64,000 bases of DNA. Source: Alicyclobacillus fructus (GTDB taxonomy: Bacteria > Bacillota > Bacilli > Alicyclobacillales > Alicyclobacillaceae). Of this stretch, positions 53,121 through 61,903 are shown piece by piece. Each line of letters opens with the position of its first letter. Position 1 is the stretch's first letter. Made by a program: the position numbers and the translations under genes. The stretch is taken from the NCBI RefSeq assembly GCF_017329605.1, contig NZ_JAFMTY010000001.1, positions 109,842 to 173,841 on the forward strand, written 5' to 3'. The notes below the pieces were generated by a model. It was not told the DNA's origin, ran no database searches, and saw nothing but the letters and a program-made list of their open reading frames with translations.

Positions 53121-53783
53121 TCATCGCTCGCGGCGAGCAAAGTGGTATGCGGCGCGATCGCCCACCCACTGCATGATCTCGACGAGGACGATCATCAGCG
53201 CCGTTGTGAGCAGCATGACGCCCGTCTCAAATCGCTCGTAGCCATAGCGCACCGCAAGATCACCCAAGCCACCGCCGCCGATGACGCCCGACATCGCCGA
53301 ATAGCTGATGAGCGTCACTGCTGTGATCGTGGCGCCGGAGATAAGCCCTGGTCGCGCCTCAGGCAACAACACGCGGAAGATGAGCTGCCAAATGGACGCG
53401 CCCATGGACTGGGCCGCTTCCACGACGCCGGGGTCGACCTCACGAAACGACGTCTCAGCGATGCGCGCATAAAAAGGCGCCGCGCCCACGACGAGGGGCA
53501 CGATCGCGGCATTGACGCCGATCGACGTGCCGACGATCCACTCGGTGATCGGGATGAGGGCAATGAGCAGGATGATGAACGGTACCGAGCGGACAATGTT
53601 CACGACGACGGACAACACCTGATACAGAGGGCGATTGGCGGCGACACCTCCTGGCCCGCACAAGTACAGCCAAATGCCGAGGGGAAGCCCCAACACGACG
53701 GCGCCGATCGTCGATAAAGCGACCATATACAGGGTTTCAAGCGACGCTTGTCCAATTTGACCCCACGTGATGTCCGAGAACAT
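53121..53783 (-). CDS. metI: Methionine-type ABC transporter permease MetI
   Basis: About 220 residues from ATG 53783, seven bases after GGAGGTGA, overlapping the metN stop. Five membrane helices; the EAA loop is in VVEAAQSMGASIWQLIFRVLLPEARPGLISG, which contacts MetN. Typical MetI strings include NIVRSVPFIILLIALIP and AMSGVIGGGGLGDLAVRYGYERF. It acts with MetN below and divergent MetQ. Confidence 0.94.
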   Translation of the reverse strand: MFSDITWGQIGQASLETLYMVALSTIGAVVLGLPLGIWLYLCGPGGVAANRPLYQVLSVVVNIVRSVPFIILLIALIPITEWIVGTSIGVNAAIVPLVVGAAPFYARIAETSFREVDPGVVEAAQSMGASIWQLIFRVLLPEARPGLISGATITAVTLISYSAMSGVIGGGGLGDLAVRYGYERFETGVMLLTTALMIVLVEIMQWVGDRAAYHFARRER

Positions 53784-54838
53784 CAACCCGTCACCTCCAG
53801 CTCGAACTCACCTGCCGCGGCGAGGCGAAGCGGCCGCACCTTCGCACCGACATCCCGCAGACGGCGCCAGGCGGCCTGGACGCTGTCGAGATCGCCATGC
53901 CAATCAAGCACCATGTGGGAATACGGCTTGCCGCCCAACACATCGACGGTCCCTGACAGGATGGTGAACGTCACGCCGTGCGTGGCGGCCACTTGTGCAA
54001 GGACGGGTGAATAGGCGAGATCGCCCAGTAGAATCGCTTCACACAGCAGCGCATCCGGTTTCACTTCATAACCCGGGAATCGGCCTGCGAGCTGACCGTC
54101 GCGCTTGCCCAGCAGCCGCTTCGCGACTGCCGACTTCGGCTCGAGCAGTACGTCGATCACGCCGCCCTGTTCGACGATCTTCCCTTGCTCCATAACGGCG
54201 ACGTGGCGGCAGATGCGGCTCACGACCGACATCTCGTGAGTGACGACGACCATGGTCACACCGAGCTTTTGGTGAATATCGACCAGCAGGTCCAAGATCG
54301 ACTGCGTCGTCTCTGGATCGAGCGCGGACGTCGCCTCGTCGCACAGAAGGACGACGGGATCGTTCGCGAGCGCCCGGGCGATGGCGACGCGCTGCTTTTG
54401 TCCGCCTGACAGCTGTGCCGGATAGTGTTTCTCATAGCCCTCGAGCCCTACGAGTGCCAACAAGTCCTCCACACGCCGCTTCGCCTTCTGCGAGGGAACT
54501 TTCGCGAGTGCGAGCGGAAATTGCACGTTTTCTTCCACAGTCGCCGACTTCAAGAGATGAAAATGTTGAAAAATCATACCGATCCGCTTGCGCGCCTCTT
54601 GCAGCTCCCGCTTGGGGAGTGCAGTGAGTTCGCGCCCATCGACGACGACGCGCCCTCTCGATGGCTTCTCGAGTAAGTTGATGGTGCGCAGAAGCGTGCT
54701 CTTGCCCGCCCCTGAAAAACCGATCACGCCGAAAATGTCTCCCGCTTCAATATGGAGCGTGACATCGTCGAGGGCGACGACGGGACGGTTTCCGCTCTCG
54801 TAGACGTGCGTGATTCCATCCAGCCAGATCAATAGCAA
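53783..54838 (-). CDS. metN: Methionine-type ABC transporter ATPase MetN
   Basis: 351 residues. ATPase motifs: Walker A GFSGAGKSTLLRTIN, Q-loop IFQHFHLL, signature LSGGQKQRVAIARAL, Walker B VVLLCDEATSALDPET and the switch His in VTHEMS. The C-terminal NIL domain (about residues 265-345, from ALLCEAILLGD) is the methionine-sensing regulatory domain of MetN. The start is TTG 54838 or TTG 54832, both behind AGAGGAGAG. It is the first gene of metN-metI-oxidase and is divergent from metQ. Confidence 0.94.
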   Translation of the reverse strand: MLLIWLDGITHVYESGNRPVVALDDVTLHIEAGDIFGVIGFSGAGKSTLLRTINLLEKPSRGRVVVDGRELTALPKRELQEARKRIGMIFQHFHLLKSATVEENVQFPLALAKVPSQKAKRRVEDLLALVGLEGYEKHYPAQLSGGQKQRVAIARALANDPVVLLCDEATSALDPETTQSILDLLVDIHQKLGVTMVVVTHEMSVVSRICRHVAVMEQGKIVEQGGVIDVLLEPKSAVAKRLLGKRDGQLAGRFPGYEVKPDALLCEAILLGDLAYSPVLAQVAATHGVTFTILSGTVDVLGGKPYSHMVLDWHGDLDSVQAAWRRLRDVGAKVRPLRLAAAGEFELEVTG

Positions 54839-54904
54839 CTCTCCTCTCTCCTAGCTCTCCTGGTCGTGACAATAGCATAAGTTCTCTGGTAACTACGAAA
54901 CGTC

Positions 54905-54933
54905 TTGACAGCTCTCGGCGTTTTTCATAGTAT
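54905..54933 (+). promoter_or_regulatory. metQ promoter
   Basis: TTGACA (54905-54910), 17-bp spacer, TAGTAT (54928-54933), identical in both hexamers and spacing to the tauD promoter. Confidence 0.85.
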
Positions 54934-54948
54934 ACCGATATGAATTTA
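54929..54948 (+). promoter_or_regulatory. Shared sulfur-region element, copy 2
   Basis: AGTATACCGATATGAATTTA overlaps the metQ -10 and start site and matches the tauD element at 50475-50494. The core ACCGATA is invariant between the two. Confidence 0.6.
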
Positions 54949-54987
54949 GAATATCACACACGTCATCCTAGAGTGGAGGGGTCAGAT

Positions 54988-55884
54988 TTGACAAAGAAGT
55001 GGATGTCCATCGCCCTGGGCGGTCTTTTAGCTGTGGCCGCGATCGTCTGGGGAATCGTGCGCTCAGACAAGCCAGCTGAGCCGTCGACCGCGGAGGCGAG
55101 CACGCCGCACAAGACGATCGTTCTGCGCGTTGGTGCCACACCCGAACCGCACGCTGAGATTCTGAACTATATCAAGCCGATCCTTGCAAAGCAAGGCATT
55201 GACCTACAAGTCGTCGTGTTTAACGACTACATCCAGCCGAACCGCGCACTCGCGTCTGGCCAACTCGATGCGAATTACTTTCAACACATTCCTTACCTCG
55301 AGGACTACAACAAGAAAAACGGCACTCACCTCATCCCGACGGTGAGCGTGCACTTTGAGCCGCTGGGACTCTACCCTGGCCGGAGCAACAGCCTCAAGAA
55401 CATCCCGGAAGGGGCGACCATCGCGGTACCGAATGACACCACAAACGAAGCGCGTGCTCTACTGCTTCTCCAGAGCATTGGCCTCATCAAATTGAAGAAT
55501 CCGAACAGCCTGCAGGAGACGGCGAACGACATCACCTGGAACCCGCATCACATTCGGATTGAAGAGATCGATCCGGCGGCCGTGCCACGCGTGAAACAGG
55601 ACGTGAACTACGCGATCATCAACGGCAACTACGCGCTCCAGGCGGGCTACCACATCAAGGACGCGCTGGCAGCGGAGAAGGCGAACTCTCTGGCTGCGAA
55701 GACCTATGCCAACGTGATCGTCGTGCGGCCTGGCGAAGAGAACAATCCTGCCATCGTCGCGCTCGACAAGGCTATCACGTCGGCGGCCGTAAAGAAGTTT
55801 ATCGAGCAACATTATCAGGGTTCGGTCGTACCTATCTTCTTAAAATACAACGCGCAAGGAAAGATCGTCGGCGCCATTCAGTAA
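54988..55884 (+). CDS. metQ: Methionine-type substrate-binding protein MetQ
   Basis: About 298 residues from TTG 54988, six bases after GGAGGGG. The NlpA/MetQ domain has VLRVGATPEPHAEILNYIKPIL, DYIQPNRALASGQLDANYFQHIPYLEDYN and the conserved C-terminal VVRPGEENNPAIVALDKAITS. The N terminus is one hydrophobic helix (SIALGGLLAVAAIVWGIV) followed by a Ser/Thr/Pro/Ala linker. There is no lipobox Cys, so the protein appears to be membrane-anchored by an uncleaved helix rather than lipid. It is divergent from metNI, and its ligand could be methionine or another sulfur compound. Confidence 0.92.
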   Translation: MTKKWMSIALGGLLAVAAIVWGIVRSDKPAEPSTAEASTPHKTIVLRVGATPEPHAEILNYIKPILAKQGIDLQVVVFNDYIQPNRALASGQLDANYFQHIPYLEDYNKKNGTHLIPTVSVHFEPLGLYPGRSNSLKNIPEGATIAVPNDTTNEARALLLLQSIGLIKLKNPNSLQETANDITWNPHHIRIEEIDPAAVPRVKQDVNYAIINGNYALQAGYHIKDALAAEKANSLAAKTYANVIVVRPGEENNPAIVALDKAITSAAVKKFIEQHYQGSVVPIFLKYNAQGKIVGAIQ

Positions 55885-55904
55885 AACGCCATTTCAAAGA
55901 ACGT

Positions 55905-55939
55905 AAGGCGGTCGCTCGGAGTTTCGGCGGCCGCCTTTC
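55905..55939 (+). terminator. Hairpin terminator after metQ
   Basis: AAGGCGGTCGC pairs with GCGGCCGCCTT (one wobble), 20 bp past the stop; a short T-rich end (TTTCT) follows. The remaining gap to 56053 shows nothing else. Confidence 0.7.
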
Positions 55940-56052
55940 TGATGCCGGACATATGATAACACTGCCCATAGTTCATCTGTCGGTCTAAGACTGAGATTCT
56001 GAACTCAAGATGCCATTTCGCAATGAGCCCATCGACTCACAGTTCAACTGTG

Positions 56053-57288
56053 CTATTTGCCCAAAATCGTAATGACCACAGTTGCAGGCTCAGTCCCAAT
56101 CAATCCCCCTGCATTCTCCTGAATGCCAATGCGGGCCCCCTCAACCTGCCTCTGCCCGCATTCCCCCCGCAGTTGTGAAACCATCTCGAAAATCTGCCCC
56201 AACCCCGTCGCTCCTATGGGATGTCCCTTCGACTCCAACCCCCCAGATGGGTTGACCGGTATACGACCGCCGATCGACGTTTCACCCTTTTCCGCGCGCA
56301 GACCGCCTTCTCCAACTGGACACAATCCGAGCGCTTCCGTCGCTGCAATTTCGCCAAAGGATGTCGCGTCATGCACTTCTGCAAAAGAAATGTCCTCAGG
56401 TCCTATACCTGCCGATTCATAGGCGTTCCGTGCGGCAATAGCCACCACACTGTTCTCTCCGGCCTCGTACGGGGCGTCGCGGCCTGATGAAAGGATTGAA
56501 GCGTACACCTTGATCGCCCGTCTACGATCGAACCCGTATTTACTCAGGGCGCCTTCGCTGCATAGGATGGCCGCTGCGCCTCCATCGGTCACCGGGGCAC
56601 ACATGGGGACCGTTAAGGGGTAAACAACGGGTTTCGCGGCCAGAACCTCATCTATCGTGAATGGTTTACGGAAGAACGCTCGCTCATTGTATACGGAGTG
56701 TCGGTGATTCTTGGCGCATACCGCCGCCAGCTGCCGCTGCGTCAAGCCATACGTCTTCATGTGATATCGGCAATACGCTGCATACACGTCCATGAAACGA
56801 CTATATGGGTCTTTCGACGTTGATCCGTCCGGCACCTCGACCCCGCTGCCGAGTTCCTTGAGCCGCTCGAGGTTTTTGTCGACTTCGTGAACATCCCACC
56901 CACCCTCGAACAAGGAAAGCGTTTTCTTCTTATCTCCAACATTCATCTTCTCTACACCCACGGCCAACGCAACATCACCAGCTCCGGAGCGGATGTAGTT
57001 GATTGCCTCCCACATCGCTGTCGATCCCGACGCACAAGCATTCTCCACCGTAAGCATCGGGATCCCGGAAAAGCCCATAGCGCTTAGGGCGATGGGTCCT
57101 GGGATAAAAACCTGTCCCTCCAAGACACCCTGTGTGGTCTGTGCAAAAAACGCCGCCTGAATGTCTTGTATTCGGCAACCTGCATCTTTCAACGCCTGTT
57201 CCACGGCCACACGGGTAAGGTCTTTCACACTCATGTCGTGGAGTTTGCCAAACCGCGTCATGCCAACACCGACGATATAGATGTTCAT
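56053..57288 (-). CDS. Thiolase-superfamily protein, SCP2/Ltp-like (distal copy)
   Basis: About 411 residues from ATG 57288, eight bases after GAGGAGG. The nucleophile Cys is in VENACASGSTAMWEA and the His in GGLESKGHPIGATGLGQ. The second Cys motif (CxG) of ordinary thiolases is absent: the equivalent region reads QENAGG. This pattern is that of SCP2-type thiolases and Ltp aldolases. It is the last gene of a catabolic operon. Codon usage is less GC-rich than the flanking genome. It probably cleaves an acyl-CoA intermediate; the substrate is unknown. Confidence 0.82.
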   Translation of the reverse strand: MNIYIVGVGMTRFGKLHDMSVKDLTRVAVEQALKDAGCRIQDIQAAFFAQTTQGVLEGQVFIPGPIALSAMGFSGIPMLTVENACASGSTAMWEAINYIRSGAGDVALAVGVEKMNVGDKKKTLSLFEGGWDVHEVDKNLERLKELGSGVEVPDGSTSKDPYSRFMDVYAAYCRYHMKTYGLTQRQLAAVCAKNHRHSVYNERAFFRKPFTIDEVLAAKPVVYPLTVPMCAPVTDGGAAAILCSEGALSKYGFDRRRAIKVYASILSSGRDAPYEAGENSVVAIAARNAYESAGIGPEDISFAEVHDATSFGEIAATEALGLCPVGEGGLRAEKGETSIGGRIPVNPSGGLESKGHPIGATGLGQIFEMVSQLRGECGQRQVEGARIGIQENAGGLIGTEPATVVITILGK

Positions 57289-57348
57289 CTGACGCACCTC
57301 CTCATCGCCTTCGTAATCATCATCCACCTCACCACGAGGGTGCATCAT

Positions 57349-58701
57349 CTAGTCGACATAGGCCTTCTCAATAAACTTGGTTTTGCCCGAGGTTCTCTCG
57401 AGACTGTACGGAGGTACCCAAATAATCTTAGGCGTAATCCGCAGGGTGGCATGCATCTTTTCCTCAATTTCCTTGGATAATGTTTCTAGTTCGTTCTCTT
57501 TGATGTTCTCTCCATATTCTACCTTGAGTTTCAAAGGGGGTACGACACGCGGTGGTTTCGTGTCGAGCACAATCCTGAACTCCCCTGTTACTCGGGGGAC
57601 GAACCCTGTGATGACACCATCGATAGCGGCGGGGTATACCATCACACCCTTCACTTTCAACATATCATCAACCCGACCAATGATCTTGTAACGCCATCCC
57701 GATCGTCCGCAGGGGCAAGGATCCGTGAACACCTGCCAGATATCGCCGAATGTCTCACGGCACCACAACATCCCTTCAAAGTCCAGGGAAGTGGTAACCA
57801 TCATTCCTTGGGCACCATTCTCAAAAGGAATCGGTTCAAGCGTCTCGGGGTCAACGAGTTCGATAAAGTACTTGTCGTCCGCAAGATGGTGCATCCCTTG
57901 ATACTCTGCATAGTCGCACGAGACGCCGAGAGCACCTCCGTGATCAAAGAGCTTGGCTCCATAGGCCGTCTCTATCCTCTTCCTGACTTCGGGAATCCCT
58001 GCTCCTGGCTCTCCGGCGCACAAGATTCTCTTGATGCCGAGGCGCTCAACGGGCAATCCGAGGATCTCAGGCGTCTTCTCAATCAGGTGCTCAACGAGAG
58101 AAGGGGTCCCAAAGAGTGTGTCCGGCTTGAACTGTCGAATGAACCGCAGCATTCTCTCCGAGCCCGCTTCTGCTCCTACTGGAAGCACGCAAGCGCCGAT
58201 ATTTTGCATGAACTCGACATATGGGACGCCTGCCATCCACATGCTCAATCCGAAAGCGTGTAAGATCCGATTGCCCGGTCGAATTCCGATCCTCCACAGC
58301 ATGCGTGAGAACAGATCCGAATACACCTGTATATCGCGTGTCGTGAACGGATATGGCGTTGGATCTCCGGTTGTTCCCGACGTGGCCGCCATCAGAACGA
58401 CTTTGTCCAACGGAACCGCGATGGTCCTATCGACCATTTTCAGGACGTCACCATCGCAATCCAGGATTAGCTGGCGTCGTTCCGCTTTATCCATGATCGG
58501 CATGGCTCGGCTAAAGTCCTCAAGGCTCGCAATGCGGTCTGGTCGCAGACCTGCCTTATCCATCCGCTCTTTCCAATACGGTTTGGCATCGTAGAGACGG
58601 GTTAACAATGACTTGATCTTTGCGAGTTGGATTTCTCTCATCTGTGGAGTATTGAGAAGGCTCTCCGCCTCCATGTCCCAGTATTTTCTATCCATTGACA
58701 T
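57349..58701 (-). CDS. PaaK-like AMP-forming CoA ligase
   Basis: About 450 residues from ATG 58701, nine bases after GGGGTG (a GTG at 58713 is possible). It belongs to the phenylacetate-CoA ligase group: the N-terminal YDAKPYWKERMDKAGL, the ATP-binding loop LMAATSGTTGDPTPYPFTTRD, the mid-domain HAFGLSMWMAG and the C-terminal DDMLKVKGVMVYPAAID hinge. It would activate a carboxylic acid made by the crotonase-like hydrolase, or the initial substrate. It lies 21 bp from the upstream thiolase stop and 60 bp from the next. Confidence 0.85.
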   Translation of the reverse strand: MSMDRKYWDMEAESLLNTPQMREIQLAKIKSLLTRLYDAKPYWKERMDKAGLRPDRIASLEDFSRAMPIMDKAERRQLILDCDGDVLKMVDRTIAVPLDKVVLMAATSGTTGDPTPYPFTTRDIQVYSDLFSRMLWRIGIRPGNRILHAFGLSMWMAGVPYVEFMQNIGACVLPVGAEAGSERMLRFIRQFKPDTLFGTPSLVEHLIEKTPEILGLPVERLGIKRILCAGEPGAGIPEVRKRIETAYGAKLFDHGGALGVSCDYAEYQGMHHLADDKYFIELVDPETLEPIPFENGAQGMMVTTSLDFEGMLWCRETFGDIWQVFTDPCPCGRSGWRYKIIGRVDDMLKVKGVMVYPAAIDGVITGFVPRVTGEFRIVLDTKPPRVVPPLKLKVEYGENIKENELETLSKEIEEKMHATLRITPKIIWVPPYSLERTSGKTKFIEKAYVD

Positions 58702-58734
58702 GTTCGTGTTCACCCCGTTATGCTTTGGTCAAAT

Positions 58735-59913
58735 CTATCTTGTAAGGATGTTGATAGCACACGAGCAGAACTCTGTATGAACGTATCCGCCTGAGTTGTG
58801 CTGGAGCCCCACTTTCGCCCCCTCCACCTGCCTGTGATGGGCGGTACCTCTCAACTGCTTGACCAGTTCACATACCTGGGATATGCCTGTCGCACCGATG
58901 ACGTGTCCTTTGGACAGAAGTCCTCCGCTCGTGTTCACAACAATCTTTCCGCCCATGTCCGACAATCCTTCCTCCAAGAAGCGAGCGCCCTCACCTCTTG
59001 CACAGAACCCAAGGTCTTCATAATGCTTGATCTCAGCCGGAGCGAAACTGTCATGGACTTCTGCCACGTCAAGGTCCTCAGGGCCGAGTCCGGCCATCTC
59101 ATAGGCTTGCGCGGCTGCCCTGACGTCGACATCAAAGGTGACAAAATCGACGTCGTCCGCATAGGTACCAGAAGTCAACACGTTGGCCGCGACATAGACG
59201 GGGTGTGTCGTGTACTGCTTAGCCGTTTCCGCGTCCATCAGGATGACTGCGGCCGCTCCGTCACCTCTGCCACAACACATATAGAGCGTCAACGGATCGC
59301 TAATCATGCGAGCACTGAGCACTTCATCGATCGTCACCGCATCTTGGTATTGAGCCAAGGGGTTCATTGACCCGAAGCGCCGATTTTTCACGACGACCTG
59401 GGCAAGATTTTCTCTTGTGACCCCGTATTGAGCCATCATTCTCCTCGCCATCATCGCGTAAATGCCTGCAGCCGTAAGACCGAGATCAAAATCGCGTTCC
59501 GGCACGTGATCGGAAATCTGTCCGCGGATGCTCTTGGAGTCCGCCACGTTCATCTTTTCAACGCCAAAAGCTAACCCGATATCGTACTCACCCGTCGCGA
59601 TACGATACCAGACGTCTCGAAAGGCCACTGAACCGCTCGAGCAGCCATTCTCCACGCGAAAGATGGGAATCTGGGTGATGCCAATCTCTCTGAGGACGAT
59701 TTGAGGGAGGGTAAAGTACTGGCCTAAGGCGCTGTTCCACTGAGCCGCATAGGCGCCTGTCGCGAGCTGCACCTTCCTGTGACTGACTCCTGCGTCCTTG
59801 ATCGCCTTCAAGCAAGCCTCCGCTGCCAGATCCGTGATTGAACGTTCCATGTGCCTGCCGAAACTCGTCTCACCGATGCCGACGACTGCGACTTTTCTCA
59901 AATTCATGGTCAT
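58735..59913 (-). CDS. Thiolase-superfamily protein, Ltp2-like, paired with DUF35
   Basis: 392 residues; the start ATG 59913 overlaps the DUF35 stop (ATGA). Cys is kept in VENGCSSGSVAFRDV; the usual GHP motif is changed to GHV (LLSKGHVIGATGIS), and the C-terminal Cys motif is replaced by QHNSGG. The loss of the second thiolase Cys plus a coupled DUF35 partner recalls the Ltp2-DUF35 aldolase complex of steroid side-chain degradation. A retro-aldol or thiolytic role is therefore possible (inference). Confidence 0.82.
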   Translation of the reverse strand: MTMNLRKVAVVGIGETSFGRHMERSITDLAAEACLKAIKDAGVSHRKVQLATGAYAAQWNSALGQYFTLPQIVLREIGITQIPIFRVENGCSSGSVAFRDVWYRIATGEYDIGLAFGVEKMNVADSKSIRGQISDHVPERDFDLGLTAAGIYAMMARRMMAQYGVTRENLAQVVVKNRRFGSMNPLAQYQDAVTIDEVLSARMISDPLTLYMCCGRGDGAAAVILMDAETAKQYTTHPVYVAANVLTSGTYADDVDFVTFDVDVRAAAQAYEMAGLGPEDLDVAEVHDSFAPAEIKHYEDLGFCARGEGARFLEEGLSDMGGKIVVNTSGGLLSKGHVIGATGISQVCELVKQLRGTAHHRQVEGAKVGLQHNSGGYVHTEFCSCAINILTR

Positions 59914-60320
59914 TTCCTATCGGCCGCTCCCTTTGGCCTAAATTTGTAACAGTAAACGTCTTCGCCTTGCTCGTCCTCCATCAACTTGTCGATCACCATC
60001 TCCATCGGCATATCGACTTGCAACACCTCATCCCAGGGCTCGCAGTCGGTAATGAGCGAAAGGAGCCTGATCTTCTCAGGCAGGTCGACAAAGCCGATGA
60101 CGTAGGGAGGGTTCAGGTGTGGCACACCGAGATAGGTGCAGGTAAAGGTATGGAGCGTACCTGTCTTGCTCAGAAGCTTGTCTTCGAGATCGTCTGAGAA
60201 ACACGCTGGGCAGACGCGCTTCTTCGGGAAAGCGATTTTCCCGCAGGTCCGGCACTTCTGACCTACGAGGGCCAGCCCCTCCTCCGTTTCTTTGAATAAG
60301 CTGGGATCTAATAGTTTCAA
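59910..60320 (-). CDS. DUF35 OB-fold zinc-ribbon acyl-CoA-binding protein
   Basis: 136 residues from TTG 60320 behind GAGGGGGG. A rubredoxin-like zinc ribbon at residues 23-41 (CRTCG and CPAC, four Cys) is followed by an OB fold (TFTCTYLGVPHLNPPYVIGF). Such proteins pair with thiolase-superfamily enzymes and help bind CoA esters. Coupling by a 4-base overlap with the Ltp2-like gene supports a stable complex. Confidence 0.88.
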   Translation of the reverse strand: MKLLDPSLFKETEEGLALVGQKCRTCGKIAFPKKRVCPACFSDDLEDKLLSKTGTLHTFTCTYLGVPHLNPPYVIGFVDLPEKIRLLSLITDCEPWDEVLQVDMPMEMVIDKLMEDEQGEDVYCYKFRPKGAADRK

Positions 60321-60393
60321 CTTCTACGCCCCCCTCATATCTACACTCGTGTCAGAAGGATTTCGTATTTGGAGTCCTTGCGCGAGCTTGTGA

Positions 60394-60439
60394 GCGCCGT
60401 GTTCTACATTCCCTTGCTGCCGTACACGGAACACGGCGC
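60394..60439. repeat. 11-bp inverted repeat between crotonase and DUF35 genes
   Basis: GCGCCGTGTTC (60394-60404) and GAACACGGCGC (60429-60439) are perfect inverted arms separated by 24 bases, in a 128-bp intercistronic gap. No T tract follows on the minus strand. It may be an mRNA processing or stability hairpin within the operon. Confidence 0.6.
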
Positions 60440-60448
60440 ATCACAAGG

Positions 60449-61381
60449 TCATTTCATAGGGGGGAGAGTGGTCCAATCTGGAATTTCGATGCCCGCCTTC
60501 TCCCACATCTCACTGAGATATTCGTCATTGTGGCTGACGCCGGGATCCGCCATGTAGTTATACATCTCCATCGCGAAGGCGCCAGCGAAATCCTCGGCCA
60601 TTCTCTTCTTCAAGGGCTTGCGCATCACTTCGGTCATCCATCGGCGCCAAGCACTGCGCGTGTCCCCACCCCTCATAATTTCCGCACCCAGTTCCCAGGC
60701 TCGCTCGTATATTCTTTCTCGCGGCACGACCTCGTTCACCATCCCCCACTCCAGCGCCTGTTGGGCGGTGATGGGGGTCCCCAACAGCATGGCGTAGTTC
60801 GCGCGCTTGGTGCCCATGAATTCTTGATATGCAATGTTCACGCCGTCGCCTGACACGAACCCCATCCATCGATGAACGTCAATCATCACGGTATCTTCTG
60901 TGCAAATGGTTAAATCGCAATGCAGCGCCAACTCCATGTGGTATCCAGGTCCAGTGATCGCGCCGATGGTGGGAATCGCCACATCAAAGATCAAATTGTT
61001 TTGAAGCGGCATTCCATCTCCTATAAAAAATTCCTGACTTACCGCTGCTCGTTGTGCACAATCATCCTCCTTCATCCACTCTTTCCCCTTCTCAACAGCC
61101 AGACCGTAGGCTACCCAGAAGTTACCTGTCGCAGTGAGGATCATGACCTTATTCTCAGGGTCTCTGGCAGCCTCAGCGATGGCCTGGTGAATGGCACGAT
61201 GAAGTGCAATCGACCAGATGACAGGTTTGTTGTGCGTATGCATTCGAAGCATGATCACGCCGTCTCTGCGCTCCATGATGATGTGCTCTTTGTACTTCTC
61301 GGAGTACTCCTCGAATTTCGGAAACGGGACGGCAGGTGCAATTTGCGCTTGGTCAACGGTCGGCATCTTAATCTGTGACAT
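60449..61381 (-). CDS. Crotonase-superfamily hydrolase, 6-oxocamphor-hydrolase-like
   Basis: 310 residues from ATG 61381, eight bases after AAGGAG. It has the crotonase fold, but the sequence pattern is that of 6-oxocamphor hydrolase rather than enoyl-CoA hydratase. The N terminus has FEEYSEKY, ERRDGV and a Trp in PVIWSIALH. The segment VHRWMGFVSGDG keeps a His and an Asp nine residues apart, as in the catalytic His-Asp pair of that enzyme. QQALEWGMVNEVVPRERIYERAWELGAEI is the family helix. 6-oxocamphor hydrolase cleaves C-C bonds of cyclic beta-diketones without CoA. The extra C-terminal part (about 50 residues) is unexplained. An enoyl-CoA hydratase remains the alternative. Confidence 0.75.
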   Translation of the reverse strand: MSQIKMPTVDQAQIAPAVPFPKFEEYSEKYKEHIIMERRDGVIMLRMHTHNKPVIWSIALHRAIHQAIAEAARDPENKVMILTATGNFWVAYGLAVEKGKEWMKEDDCAQRAAVSQEFFIGDGMPLQNNLIFDVAIPTIGAITGPGYHMELALHCDLTICTEDTVMIDVHRWMGFVSGDGVNIAYQEFMGTKRANYAMLLGTPITAQQALEWGMVNEVVPRERIYERAWELGAEIMRGGDTRSAWRRWMTEVMRKPLKKRMAEDFAGAFAMEMYNYMADPGVSHNDEYLSEMWEKAGIEIPDWTTLPPMK

Positions 61382-61454
61382 CGCTTAATCTCCTTCTTTC
61401 CAGATGAATTTGAAGAATCTGAAGTGACGCTAGGAATCGTCGTGATACAGGGCA

Positions 61455-61903
61455 TCAATCTCTGTGGATTTGACCGTCAGCCTGACTTGCTTTCCATAGC
61501 ATCCGGTATGCGGTCAATTCAGAAAACCCTCCATCAACCGGAATATCGATTCCCGTAATAAAACTGGAATCGTCACTCGCAAGGAACAGGGCAGTCGCAG
61601 CAATTTCTTCCGGTCGACCTCCCCGTCCTAAAGGCGTGTGTTTTACGAACGTTTTGTAGAGAGGACCGTTGACGTCAATAATAGGCGTTCGGATAATCCC
61701 TGGATGAATCGTGTTCACCCGTATGCCCCAATCCACCAGTTCAAGGGCAGCCGATTTTGAGAGTCCCCGAAGCCCCCACTTGGCAGCAGCATAAGCGGTC
61801 GTTGGATGCCCCATCATAGCAGCTAAGGAGCCAATGTTGATGATGGAACCGTGGCCGCTTGTCTTCATAAGAGGTGCAACCGCTCTCATTCCGAGCATTG
61901 GAC
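61455..61903 (-). pseudogene. Short-chain dehydrogenase, C-terminal half (split by IS)
   Basis: Carries the catalytic Ser (INIGSLAAMMG) and Tyr-Lys (AYAAAKWGLRGLSKSAALEL) and the C-terminal GIDIPVDGGFS of a classical SDR, but no NAD-binding part. The N-terminal half is at 63384-63746. Joining the halves at the duplicated CATTGGAC restores one frame of about 267 residues (LTGPM then LGMRAVAP). An ATG at 61898 could only yield an inactive fragment. Confidence 0.92.
61896..61903. repeat. Target-site duplication, left copy
   Basis: CATTGGAC, identical to 63384-63391, directly flanks the insertion sequence. Eight bases is normal for IS256-family elements. Confidence 0.92.
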
